Assembly (NCBI RefSeq): GCF_000003815.2
Contig: NC_049989.1
Span: 12,401,276-12,465,275 of the forward strand
Source: Branchiostoma floridae
Taxonomy: Eukaryota > Chordata > Leptocardii > Amphioxiformes > Branchiostomatidae
Direction: 5' to 3'
Length of the DNA: 64,000 nt
Shown: positions 22,119 through 34,176 of the stretch, one piece after another
Position numbering within the stretch: the first letter of the stretch is position 1
Layout of the letters: every line of letters begins with the position of its first letter
Made by a program: the position numbers and the translations under genes
The notes under the pieces: model-generated
What the model was told of the DNA's origin: nothing
What the model saw: only the letters and a program-made list of their open reading frames with translations
Database searches by the model: none

Positions 22119-22774
22119 NNNNNNNNNNNNNNNNNNNNNNNNNNNNNNNNNNNNNNNNNNNNNNNNNNNNNNNNNNNNNNNNNNNNNNNNNNNNNNNNNN
22201 NNNNNNNNNNNNNNNNNNNNNNNNNNNNNNNNNNNNNNNNNNNNNNNNNNNNNNNNNNNNNNNNNNNNNNNNNNNNNNNNNNNNNNNNNNNNNNNNNNNN
22301 NNNNNNNNNNNNNNNNNNNNNNNNNNNNNNNNNNNNNNNNNNNNNNNNNNNNNNNNNNNNNNNNNNNNNNNNNNNNNNNNNNNNNNNNNNNNNNNNNNNN
22401 NNNNNNNNNNNNNNNNNNNNNNNNNNNNNNNNNNNNNNNNNNNNNNNNNNNNNNNNNNNNNNNNNNNNNNNNNNNNNNNNNNNNNNNNNNNNNNNNNNNN
22501 NNNNNNNNNNNNNNNNNNNNNNNNNNNNNNNNNNNNNNNNNNNNNNNNNNNNNNNNNNNNNNNNNNNNNNNNNNNNNNNNNNNNNNNNNNNNNNNNNNNN
22601 NNNNNNNNNNNNNNNNNNNNNNNNNNNNNNNNNNNNNNNNNNNNNNNNNNNNNNNNNNNNNNNNNNNNNNNNNNNNNNNNNNNNNNNNNNNNNNNNNNNN
22701 NNNNNNNNNNNNNNNNNNNNNNNNNNNNNNNNNNNNNNNNNNNNNNNNNNNNNNNNNNNNNNNNNNNNNNNNNN
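22119..22774. other. Assembly gap (656 N)
   Basis: Run of N interrupting an array gene. Apparent long frames through it are artefacts. Confidence 0.99.
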
Positions 22775-22786
22775 AAAAAAAACCTT

Positions 22787-22925
22787 TTCTTCAAAGAAGG
22801 TACAGAAAATTCCTATTACGTGAAACAATGAAGACAAGTCAGGTGGTTTTCTTTCGGCCAATCATAATTATCCCGCTCACTCAACAAAACTGTGGGGATT
22901 ACCGGAAAAACAAAGTCTATAAAAA
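22787..22925 (+). promoter_or_regulatory. Promoter: GAA/TTC cluster, CCAAT, TATA
   Basis: TTC and GAA words cluster at 22787-22798, and a perfect GAA-AA-TTC pair lies at 22805-22812. CCAAT is at 22858-22862 and TATAAAAAA starts at 22918, 89 nt before the ATG at 23007. The heat-shock-like array is weaker than in the 14.6, 16.4 and 18.4 kb promoters, and its upstream part may be lost in the gap. Confidence 0.6.
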
Positions 22926-23006
22926 AGGCTGTAAAAAGAAGCGGACTTACTTTTGCCAAACTTTTCCGAAGAACTGAACGTTGCTCCGTGTTGGACAAGT
23001 GTGGCC

Positions 23007-23330
23007 ATGAGTGGCTACAACGAACCCAGCCGTAAGGACTACAGCAGTGGGGAAAAAGAAGCACACCTTCGCCCGGAGTGTAAATATATCCGTGAAAATC
23101 GGATAGTTGGTCAGTATATTCTGCGTCGGATTTGCTGGTGCGCTCAATATCTTCCCAAGGAAGAGCTACACTTCAGCGCAAACTGCGGGTGGGAGCAATC
23201 GACCACTTTTGATCCTTTCAAACGAATGACGGTCTCTGTCCTGACCAAGGTCTGTGAGTGTGGCGGTAATTCTCGGCAGCGCGGCTACTACGAGCCCAAT
23301 CAGCCGTGGAACGAGGTCCAGCGGCGGTAA
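23007..23330 (+). CDS. NEPSR-array protein 6 (107 residues)
   Basis: ATG 23007 (GGCCATGAG), 89 nt after the TATA box; TAA stop. It begins MSGYNEPSRKDYSSGEK. Half one: EAHLRPECKY ... LRRICWC. Half two: EELHFSANCGW ... VLTKVCECGG. The tail, PWNEVQRR, is a variant of the terminal NEPSR motif. The His-x4-Cys and Cys-x-Cys spacings are exact in both halves. Sequence after the stop (CGGTAACAA...) resembles that after the 18675 gene, including a +1-frame segment reading TSTRTDYDN against TRPRTDNDN. No signal peptide or membrane span. Function unknown. AATAAA at 23992 is a candidate 3' end. Confidence 0.87.
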   Translation: MSGYNEPSRKDYSSGEKEAHLRPECKYIRENRIVGQYILRRICWCAQYLPKEELHFSANCGWEQSTTFDPFKRMTVSVLTKVCECGGNSRQRGYYEPNQPWNEVQRR

Positions 23331-23991
23331 CAATCTACCGGTACGCCCCTTCCCAACTACGAACTCCGAACGAACACCGCTCACATCCACACGGACTGAC
23401 TACGACAACCCGAATGGTCCCGAACAACCGATGAACAATCTATTTGTCGACATGCCCATGAACTGAAAATTGCAGAGTCGCCTTTCCCAAGAACACTTCT
23501 CACAGCTCGATAGAGAAAGAACACTGAAAAATCCCACCGAAAATACCAATCAACCCAGCGGGGGCCTAGCAATTGCAAAGTGCGGCACAGCAACAGGTAG
23601 TTCCAACTGGCTCCAAATCTGCGCATGGAATCCCCACCAAGGGCCTCAATGGATCCCGTACAGCTCAAGACTACAGTCCCCAAAAGACTCACAGATCACG
23701 ACGGATTGTACTATGACTTCATTAAGTACCGTATACTTACGAATCAACAGAACTCTGAGTCCTGACAACGCCTGATAAATTAGTTTGGGTGTGGTACTGG
23801 TGTTTAAGCTATCATAGGAAATGCCCAATAGGATTGTGTGAAGCCAATAGTTTTTATATTCAACACAAAAACAACACGTAACCAGCGGTTACTTTTTTGT
23901 TTAAATCTAACATTTTCTCTATCGAAGACGGATAGAGATTGTGCCAAGGGTTTGCTTTGTCTTTAAAACGGTTTGTTATCTTCATGATATC

Positions 23992-23997
23992 AATAAA
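23992..23997 (+). terminator. Candidate polyadenylation signal AATAAA
   Basis: AATAAA in CATGATATCAATAAACGG, 660 nt after the stop of the 23007 gene. Confidence 0.5.
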
Positions 23998-24130
23998 CGG
24001 ATCTTCTGACTTTGAATATTTTGCGTCTTTCCTTATGTCACGTATTTCACCAGAGCTTTTGTCGTTTGAAACGTTTACTTAGAAAGGTAGGGCCCGAGTA
24101 CTTATTGATGCCTCTTTGTTCACGTATATA

Positions 24131-24385
24131 TGACGGCCATGATTGGTTAGAATGGGTGACTACGTACATGACCCTAATTAGCATATTAAACAGCTAGCCT
24201 TCCGTCGAAACCTCCCGACGCCAGGTGACTTGTCCATAAAACTAACTCACACTTCTCAGGCTTCAACGACGGCAATGATTGGTTAGCATGGGTGGCTACA
24301 TGACCCTGATTAGCATATTGAACAGCCTTCGCCAAAAACCTCTTGTCATCGGGTGGCTTGTCCATAAAACTAACACACACTTCTG
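24131..24385. repeat. Two-copy tandem repeat of about 135 bp with CCAAT- and octamer-like words
   Basis: Both copies contain TGATTGGTTAG (inverted CCAAT), ACATGACCCT(A/G)ATTAGCATATT, and CTTGTCCATAAAACTAAC followed by CACACTTCT. Order and spacing (CCAAT, ATTAGCATAT, CATAAAAC) resemble a compact promoter present twice. No open frame of note follows either copy. An eight-of-nine heat-shock-element match (GAA-AT-TAC-TA-GAA) lies just beyond, at 24430-24442. Confidence 0.7.
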
Positions 24386-25559
24386 GGTTTCATACAGCAC
24401 AGTTTGTTTTCTTTCTTGGGATTCTGGTAGAAATTACTAGAACCTAAGGAGCCTAAAGCCCTATATAGCATAGCTGACAAGTTTCAGCCAAATTCCTTGC
24501 TCGCAATTGAAGTACAAAAATTGCGAAAGACTTGGGCCTATTTTGTCACCTTAAAATCTACCCCATTGCATTAGAAAGGATTCCGAGGCCAGAAATCATC
24601 TTATCTCTTATGGAATATAGACAAATGCAAGATCATCACGTGCAGTTTTAGACGGAACAATTGTAGTTGTTTACAGAATGTGCAAATTTTTGATAGTTTG
24701 TTAGAAAATCTACGGAATTAGTTGGAACGTAATTTTCCAAAAGAGGTCTTCCTGGACCACTCATGGTACGGATAGGCCGATAAGAGAAGCGACGCCTAGA
24801 GTCAGCAACTAGTACTGCAGGGCGTGCTATAGTACACCAGTACACAATACAATTTAGTATAATCTTACAGAAATGTGTATTAAAAGCAGTTACTTGATTC
24901 CCATTGTTTCTTCTATCACAGAATGAATATGTCTGGAACTTATTAGATGTTCTCTTAAAAAAGAAGACGAGCTGTCCAACTGTTCTTCCACACACAAAAT
25001 GCAAAATGACCTACACGCATGCCGTGTCGTTGCTGTTGATTTACGGAGGCCCCAGAAAGGGTTGGGGTAAAAGTTTACTTTGCGTTTACTATTTTAGTTC
25101 AGTCGAGACATTTCAAACTTTTGATAAAGAATGATGGTAAGTAGTCTTTGTAGTATTGTCAAGCGATAATTGGCTGTGGGCTATGTCTAGAAGAGCTTTG
25201 CTCATCACTCACTGACATGAGAATAAACACATGACATGTACGCCTAGTTAACGAAAAACAATTCTGATCAAGCTTCGTTTGGATGCCTTCGAATGGTCGA
25301 GTGTCTATACTAGGAGACACGAGATTGACAAGTCAGGGGTTCGGTTCCTGACTAAACGTTAATGTCCTTGGGAAAGGCACTTTACACGACTTTCCTCTCT
25401 CCACCTAGGCGTGTAATGGGTATGAAAGTATGGGATAGTAGAGGGCCATGGACGGCGAAGGTTGGACTCCGTTCTATGTACCGCGCCGTAGATATCGTAG
25501 ATAACAACCAACTGCCCTTATGGCTTGAAAAAAATGGTTCTTTGGTTTGGAATACCGTG

Positions 25560-25772
25560 GATGGTTCTGGAACGTATCAAAGAAAAAAATCATCACGCAG
25601 TCAGCAAAATATGAGTTCATTAGGTCCACGATGCCTTCCGAAAGTCAATTTCATAAGAACCTGACGATGCAAGTTTCATTATTTACTATGATTATTATTT
25701 GCCCACCAAACAAAGCTCCTCATCCAATCAAACCTCCGACATTTATCAACTATAGATAAACATACGTATAAA
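25560..25772 (+). promoter_or_regulatory. Promoter: heat-shock-element-like trimer, CCAAT, TATA
   Basis: GAT-GG-TTC-TG-GAA at 25560-25572 (eight of nine), CCAAT at 25724-25728 within CCAATCAAACCTCC (compare CCAATCAGAGCCCTCC at 12.58 kb), TATAAA at 25767-25772, 89 nt before the ATG. Confidence 0.6.
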
Positions 25773-25860
25773 TGTCACAGGCGTTTTCTATGCACATCAG
25801 ATCTTCTACGGAAACATTCTTTGAGTCCTTAAAGTTTTGGTTTCCGAAAAAGCACCGACG

Positions 25861-26160
25861 ATGACTTACGTGTGGAACGAAGCCTCTCGCAAATGGCAAC
25901 TGGAACACTGCCATAGTGAAGAACATCATCATAACAAGCTTTGCCAGTACTCCAAACTCACGCTGGATGGACAAACCATACTGGAACGACGCTGCTTCTG
26001 TTGCCATTACCCCCAGGCTAGGAAGGAGTTCCACTACAGCTCCGATTGCCACTGGAATATGACCCGCCGGTACGGACAAATCGTCCTAAGTAAAGTCTGC
26101 TCTTGCGGTGGCCAGCGGTACCGCTCCCACCCACCCAACCTGCCCACAAACGAGCCCTAA
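25861..26160 (+). CDS. NEPSR-array protein 7 (99 residues)
   Basis: ATG 25861 (GACGATGAC), one exon, TAA stop. It begins MTYVWNEASRKWQLEHCH, with NEASR in place of NEPSR. Half one: EEHHHNKLCQY ... LERRCFCC. Half two: EFHYSSDCHW ... VLSKVCSCGG. The tail is LPTNEP. His-x4-Cys spacing is kept in both halves; extra His residues around the first site and an additional Cys directly after the first C-x-C are peculiar to this copy. Closest to protein 5 in the second half (HYxSxCHW). Last member of the array on this side. A short frame from ATG 26170 (37 codons) follows and is not supported. Confidence 0.87.
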   Translation: MTYVWNEASRKWQLEHCHSEEHHHNKLCQYSKLTLDGQTILERRCFCCHYPQARKEFHYSSDCHWNMTRRYGQIVLSKVCSCGGQRYRSHPPNLPTNEP

Positions 26161-26380
26161 CGTGGGAGCATGTTTGATCAAGGCGAAACCAACCTACCCG
26201 AATTGGACGAACAGAAAATGGCGACATGGAAATCCCTCAACAACGGCTGTCGGATGTCCATCGCCCACTCAACAACAACCTGAACACATTTGATCAAAGG
26301 ACATAATGAGTACATTGAGAAGGTTCGATTCTTTAAAATTTTGAAACACAATTAAAAGCAGAATTCATATAGTAAGGTAA

Positions 26381-26447
26381 GTAAGTACTCCGTGGTTGTG
26401 CCTAAAGAACCTTACTATGTGAATAATTGCCAACCTGATGAAGTTAT
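26381..26447 (+). repeat. Fragment shared with the foldback element at 45.5 kb
   Basis: GTAAGTACTCCGTGGTTGTG ... AAGAACCTTACTATGTGAAT ... TTGCCAACCTGATG closely matches 45514-45572. It lies in the 3' flank of the last NEPSR gene. Confidence 0.7.
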
Positions 26448-29400
26448 TTACGGATGAGAAGCAGAATTACTACGAGAACACAGAAAACTGATGGAATTCG
26501 CTTTAACTAAAATATTGGAACCTTTCGAGAGAACTGATTCCTGCAACCAAGCAGCACATGAGAACTGGGATGATTTTCTAACTTCTATCCGTGATTATGA
26601 AAGTGGAGTACAAGGAACAGAATACTAAAGCGATGTTTGTATGATATACCACACTGTGTGTTCAACCACTGTGGAAATGTAAGGATTTTAATTGCAAGTT
26701 TTAAGTTTAAAGGTCCGGCATAGAATACGACATAAATGTTTGTGTTTTCTTTTCATTAATTTGAACATTCCAAAAAAAGCAATTAAAGTGATTTTCATTC
26801 ATCTTTTGTGTGTTGCCGTTATGGTCTTTATGCTACGTACTATGTATTTTACTTGTTAGTGAGAGTTTCAAAATGGATTTGTTTGGATGTACGGTTTGTG
26901 ACAGAAAAACTGTATGACCTTATAGGTTAACTGTTGTATCTATAAATTGAAGTTACGCATTGCATAATTGTGGGAACCAAATCTTCAAATACTCTGGATT
27001 TCTGTAAGAAATCTCCATTCAGATCGACACGGATAGCTAAATTCAACATATCCAGGTCTTTTTCTAACACATTTTCAGTGTTGGCAAACAACGAGAAACT
27101 TAACCGACGAAGTTCTCAATCTAGTTTTCGGTAGCCAAGGGTATTTCCGATAGAATTCGATAGATGTCGCTTTTGAACTGCACCCATTTTCACTCGCCTG
27201 TGCGGCTCATATGCTCTAATCACCTTTGACGCCAGGGGGCGCTTGAGGCGCATGGTTATTTCAACTCAAGCATTCATTTTCCCCGTCACATCTATTACCA
27301 CATACAAAGACAAATATATTTCATATTTGATAATATCATGCTCAATTCATTTTTCTACATGCATGTAGCTCAGACAATGTATATGAAACTCTGCGCAAAA
27401 CATTGTTATACAGTTTTTATGCATTCCTGACACAGCATTTCACACACATTTAACGAACTATTAGGATACTAATATCGGTACAATAATTAATAATATTGCA
27501 GGCACTTTAGTCATAAAAGTGGAATAAGTTCCTTAGAGTTGTACGTTGCATGTAGATATAGCAATAGTCCGACTGCCATTTATGTACTCATTGTAATACA
27601 TTGCACCTGTTACAATGTTTGCGTCGTCCTACTTTGTGAACGTTTCGAATCATAGTGGAAAGGTCGTGCGATAATGAAGATTTGGAACCTACGTACATAT
27701 TAGATAAAGGTCCAAGGCCCTTTTTAGACCGTCGGGGCAGTGGGCTGTTATCCATAGTGTCTAGGGCAAGGTATTGGAAGGCAAAGCCCAACCCGGTTAG
27801 CCCTCTCCTTCTATCGCCTTTTACCTTCCGACCCGAATCATGTACCAATTTTTATCACTGGGTACTATGAGGAAAGTCGACTAAAGTGCATTTCCCAAAG
27901 GCCGAACATCAGTGCCTTCAAACATATGGTAGTCCATGGGCCAGAGGGTTTTTGGTACCACCGAGAGGGACAAGTGCTTTCATGGATTTTTTGCATCAAC
28001 AGTTTATTTTAAGGTATGATAACCAGTTGCCATGCGTAGCTTTCCTACTGTAATCACGTGACTAAGTGACGGCATCCAAATTGACCTGGCCGTTTTGTCC
28101 TTAATTGAAAAGGACGGGATAGATATACAAAATATCGATAATTTTTTAAAAGTGAAAATCGGTTTACATGTGAAAAAAATAGGAACTCTGGGTTCTAGGA
28201 CAAACACCCTAAACGTTACGCCAAAACGACGCCATAAATAGAATGCATGAGCTTATTATACAGATCAACCAACCGTACAGGCCTAAGCGTTGACCACGAC
28301 CACTTCTCTACATATTGATTGAACAGCACACTTGCCGGATTTGTTTCCCAAAGACTTATTTGCTTCGAGTTTCACTCGACAAGGATGTTTGTCTTTGTTC
28401 CGGGAGCTTGTTAGGCAGGGCGGGGTATTGTACCACCCAGAGGTATTACCACTCTTCAACAGAGAAACTCTTTCTCTTTTCCCGCTTTTCTCTGTGATCG
28501 TAAAGGTGGTATCTCATGGCACTTGCTTTTGGGGCACCGGTACGGCACCGGTGGGGTTTGTAGATGACTCAACGGGTTTCAGAGATAAAGAACGCATTTT
28601 CTTACGTTTCGTGCATTTTGTGGTCTGCTAAGTCATTCTTTTATGTATTACGCAATATCTAAATGATCCAAAATCGGTGAAAACAACACAACAGTGCCAC
28701 AGTGTCGCACCCGGTATCCAAATGCAGTGAGATACCAAACTTCAGAAGTGATCATCTGAAACCGTGCAAGACGGCATTTAATGAAACATTTGCATTTCCA
28801 GCTCTCGTCGCGCGCTCTCTGCGACCTAAAGTTTAACAGGTAGCTTTAAAAGACTTTTTATTATATATCCATGGCCAGTATGAAATGAAAGGTTACACAC
28901 GACCAGATTACCTATACATAACTGTACTGTTATCGATAATGTTTTGTTATTGTTTTGTATGTAGCCTCTTAGTATATATCTGTATAGCTATTAGTTGTTA
29001 TTGGTTGCCATACATTGTACCCTGTGCGATTATTGAGCAATAAACTCATTCAATCACACATCCGTTTTAAGCCACAGTGAGAGCGTAATGTAATCGTGGA
29101 AATAGGGGTCTAACTTTTGTATCTGAGTACGGTTAGGGTTCGTCCATGTTGTCAAAATCCTTGTTCAACTCCTTAATGAAATATTCTGTACTGCCAAACG
29201 AGTACATTCCTCTCCATTTGTTTCATTTATAAACGATACAGAGCGATATGAGAATTTGTGACTTGGGAGTAAAATCCTAAGTAAATATTAAGAAATTATG
29301 ATCATGACTCATTTTGATGTTTCTGTGCGATTTGGTGTCGCGTCTTTTCCATCATACTTTTCGCTCCTGCAAATTGTCCGGTCGGGCCACGGTAGAGACT

Positions 29401-30099
29401 AGGGGAAACAAGAACCCAGCCTTGTTACGCGGCACACAAAAGACAAGGATGCAGTTCGTTTGGACACGGATATAGCCGTACACAAGAGTTTGCCACCATC
29501 TAAAGGATCAATACTGTTAACTGTATCTTTTAACGTGTACAAATACTTGAAAGCCGCAGGAAACAGCGGGATAACAAGACGTGGCGACTGTCGTGCTAAT
29601 GAGGGGAATAGGGCTTTTTTCATCCGAGTTTGTCTAGCCGAGGGCCGGGTTAGATCCTGGTCTTTGAGTGGAGAATACTTCGTTAGCGGGTGGTGGGCTG
29701 TTAGGAGCAATACTGATACAAAGCGTACAAAATATTTTTTTTCTATGAAATTTCGTTCAACGATTTTAGGTCGCAATAAATCTAAAAATTCTATAAAAAC
29801 GTAACAAAATGCCACCGATTTGGAAGCAACGAGTTTAAAAGTAGCCGGAGCCAAATAGTTGCTTAGAGAATAAAAGCTATAGAAGAAAACACAGCGGCGA
29901 TGGCTTTGTTTTTTCTTCCTGTGTTTGAAATTTTTTAACGCTTTTATAGAGTTTTTGTTTTAGTTTTCGGTTGCTTTATATACATCCTCTTGTCTACAGT
30001 CAATGAATCGGTCTCTAGGAATGCATGACTTTTATTATGATATGCTTTAGACGTACTAGTACTACATCTATTGGGTTATACATTCAACACACACTTTCA

Positions 30100-30133
<34 letters not shown>

Positions 30134-30481
30134 CACCACGAGCTCCAAAAACAAACTTAACTCATTCTATTTCATCCTTATGTTTGGTTGTATAGTATTA
30201 TGTGCTTTGCCAACCATATACAAAATTTCTCAATAACCAACACGATCCAAGGCCAGTCATGGACCTAGATTCCTCAGTTAACGTTGATGTAATGTTTTGA
30301 AGTACTCATTTGTTTGATGTTAACTCCCCCTCTGTTTACAAGTGCAGCAAACAGCAAATAATCTGATCTCGTTGAATCCTACAGGATTTTAACAGAATGA
30401 CGTAGTAGGATGCGGAGGCGGCAATTAGTGACCGCATGGGGAAAATCGTTACAGGATGTTAGTCACCCAACTCCATTCATA

Positions 30482-30880
<399 letters not shown>

Positions 30881-31171
30881 CTCCTTACAGATCTTTGAGC
30901 GTTCAATAAAAAATCGTTGACAGATTCGTTACATTTGTGGACACTGAACGACCATTCAACGATTTCCCCCTTAGATAGAACGCGCCCAAACATTCTGGAG
31001 GCAGTTCGGTCTGTCATATCGATCAGTATAACGGCATTAACATACCAAAGCATTTTCTCCAGCAGGTGTGATAGAGAAGAGCATACGTCAACATTGGAAA
31101 ATAAGACTAGAAGCCTTTGATGCTTTTCTTCAAGTATCTCTAAGACTTACTTCTTGAATGCCATTTCGAGC

Positions 31172-31273
31172 TACTCTCCAAGCAGAGGGAAAATCGTGAC
31201 CTTTTCCTTAAAGAGGAATAATTATGAAAGGAAAAGGTCACGATTTTTCCCACCAACCTCTGCTTGGAGAGTA
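31172..31273. mobile_element. Hairpin MITE, TIR TACTCTCCAAGCAGAGG
   Basis: Near-perfect inverted repeat: TACTCTCCAAGCAGAGG at 31172 and CCTCTGCTTGGAGAGTA ending at 31273, with inner arms AAAATCGTGACCTTTTCC and GGAAAAGGTCACGATTTTT. TA at both tips fits a TA target duplication (Tc1/mariner-like non-autonomous element). Confidence 0.85.
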
Positions 31274-34094
31274 ATTTAGAGCATGTAAACACGTATTACA
31301 CTTTGTAAAAGAAGTACTAGAAGGTCCATTGGTATGTAATTTGTACGTTTCCTACTTTGATGTATACACATTAAAAAGGAGCGAACCACGCATGACGTAC
31401 TAATAAGATTTGTCCTGTTTGACTTAAGCGGACGGTTTGTTTAAGGAATTGTCTCACCAGCGGCTTGGCGGTTTTTTGTATGGTTGCGCGCAGGTGGTTC
31501 CACAGGGTAGCCTCTTGGGCCCTGATCCGCACCGCAAGATTTACCTTCCAAATCATCAGACCGTACACAAAGACCTCACGATTGTGCATGCCTCTGTGGA
31601 TGACAATGTGGGATTAGGTACACTTCGTTGACTGTGTCTAATTGGAGTCGTGTTTTAATTTTAGAAATAACCGTACATGGTTACCCAAAAGAATCTCTGG
31701 TATTGAACCATGCTAACATACATAACGTAAGGCAACGAAGATTTTTTTCAATAATGTATACACCGACTTCTTTCTTAATGCTTCTCTATAGTTTGGATAC
31801 ATTTGTCAATTAATATGCATTTTGGAATTGTGGACAATTGCTTGTTCTTCATTTCATTATTACTGAAAAGAGCTACAGCGAGATGCTTCCTTATCGAAAA
31901 ATTATTGCTTTTGGTCACTATTTGTGACAGCTGTGCTATCGAATTTTATCATAGAGCTATTTTCAGTTCGTTTTCGTTTCTTTGAAATGCAGAAAATTCC
32001 ACTTCACAAATGTTCCCTGACCCCAAAGTTTCCCACAAGTGCTACCAGTGTTTATCGCCGGCTTGAATATCCCCTCCCCTTTCTCTAACGCGCACTAATT
32101 AATGGTGCTTGGCGGCGGAAGTGCACAAACTATCTTGTTGAACTTAGACAGATGGGAAAACAGGCTTGTTGTGAGGGCCATTGTGCCTGTGTGCGGCGGG
32201 CGGGAAGATCACTCCGCTGGGTGGCACAGCTGTCAGCGGGCCCGGATCAAAGGGCGCTCTGGCGCGTGTTCCTCTCCGCATAGGAGTACTGGCTTTCTTT
32301 CTTTCCTTCCCTGATTTCTTTCGCTTCCTTTAGAATTGGCTGTCACAAATTGAATATAGAAACCGGGAGATTCCAAAAAATCACTATCGACCAGAGGGTT
32401 TGTCCATTCTATCCAGAGCTAATCGAAGACGAATATCACTTTATGGCTGTATGTCCCAAATATTAATTCCGATATACGCAATTCTGTATACATAAGGTTG
32501 TCATTTTATACACAAGGATTGATCCAAATGGACCTTAAGTGCAAATTCAAATACATAATGAAATGTGACAATCCCTGCATGGCACATATAGGTTTAGACA
32601 TTAGAAATTCCTCAAATGATTGTAAAAGCCTCCAATGATTGTAAGAAACGTATCTCATACTACAACTCCTGTGTTAGTTAGATAAGCCTTAAGTTAAGTT
32701 ATAACACTGCAGTTATGTAGATGCCATACTTTGTACCTCGTACAATTGTTGTGCAATAAAGAAAAAGGTTATTTATATTTCAACATTTTTTTGTCTCTAG
32801 ATCTCTTCTTTCTTTCGCGCTTTCTTTTTCAGTTTCCCGATATTTCCCTTTTCCATCTGTCATTTCTTTCTTCTGCTCTCTCTCTCCCTCCATCTCTCCC
32901 CTCTCCTGTCCTTTCTATCTTTTTTTGTTTTACGTCATCAAAAAAATGTTTTGTATCAGCTTAGTTTGTCTTCTTCTTTGGCATCAGAAGTACTGGCTGG
33001 CATCCGATTTACGCCAAGCTAAATTAAAATATCATTAAAATCGCAACAGAACTACTTTCTAATAAGAGATCATAGATGTTGCTGAAACATCAACTTCTGC
33101 TATCGCTACAAATCTAAATTTAGGTCAAGGTCAATCTTGTTTGTACATGTAATTATTGTGATTCTCACATCGTTTTATTACAATATTGCGGAACCTTGTG
33201 CTGGTGCGTGTAAGAACATCTAAAGACGTTAAAATTATCCGTCCCTCATCTGCTTGGAGACTCAGTTTTTACAAGTGCGGGACCCTGTACTGTTGTGTGT
33301 AAGAAGTTAAAATTATCCATCCCACATCTGCTTGAAGCCTCTGTGTGCACAGGTGCCGGACCCTATTACCGTAGCGCCCCGGACTGTCCGGCGGGTACCC
33401 TGCAGGGTGGAGCCGCTAATCCGGTTGTGCGCGCGCGGCCACAATAATGGCCAACCAGGATGGCAAATACTCGACTTGAGCATGAGTCAACACAACATTT
33501 TTCAAGCACGCTAGCTGTGGGGTCGTGTTCACATGTGTGCTTGTGCCAAACCGTAATAACTCTTAACGGGCGAGGCCGTGGGTTCAGAGAGAGAGTTCCG
33601 TTGGTAGCCGACGGTCGGGTTTTTGTAGGACTCTATTCCCCGAGGCAGTGCGCTCACGTGAACGGTGGGTGAGTGAGGAAGCACCGTAAAGCACTAGCGA
33701 CGCTCCTACCTCCCTGTACTGTGCCGTTACAGTTCCCTCTACTACATCACATCCCTGACTGTCGGAGAACTCTAAGTACTGTACTGTACTGGGCCTGTAC
33801 TGTGACCGGAGTTTTCATCAGTGAGAGAGATACGTTGTAATATAGCACGGACGGCTTGCGGCGAATTCACGCAAACGGCGGGGGATAGAAGAAAAAGAAC
33901 GGCAGTGTTTCGCGTCGCTTCCAACACTGTGCTGTGTGTGCGAATCGTTACAGTTCCTGCTATTCCTCAGTACTTCTCTTATTGTGGAAGATCTGGTTTT
34001 TGTGACTAATTGCACAGAAAGAGAAGAAGAGGAACAGCACAGTGCGCGTTACATCAATATCATTCTGTTCTTCTTCTGCTTTCCTTGGAGGAAT

Positions 34095-34102
34095 TATATA
34101 AG
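34095..34102 (+). promoter_or_regulatory. TATA box of the Pointed-domain gene
   Basis: TATATAAG, 75 nt upstream of the start codon at 34177. Confidence 0.6.
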
Positions 34103-34176
34103 TGTGGTTCTCTGAGCCAAACAGCATTCGGACTACTCTACTGAACCATCCAACACCAGATATTGAATCAGCAAAT

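Noticed and set aside
28332-28631. Plus-strand 99-codon frame
   Set aside because: No promoter, homology or splice context that I can recognise; consistent with chance.
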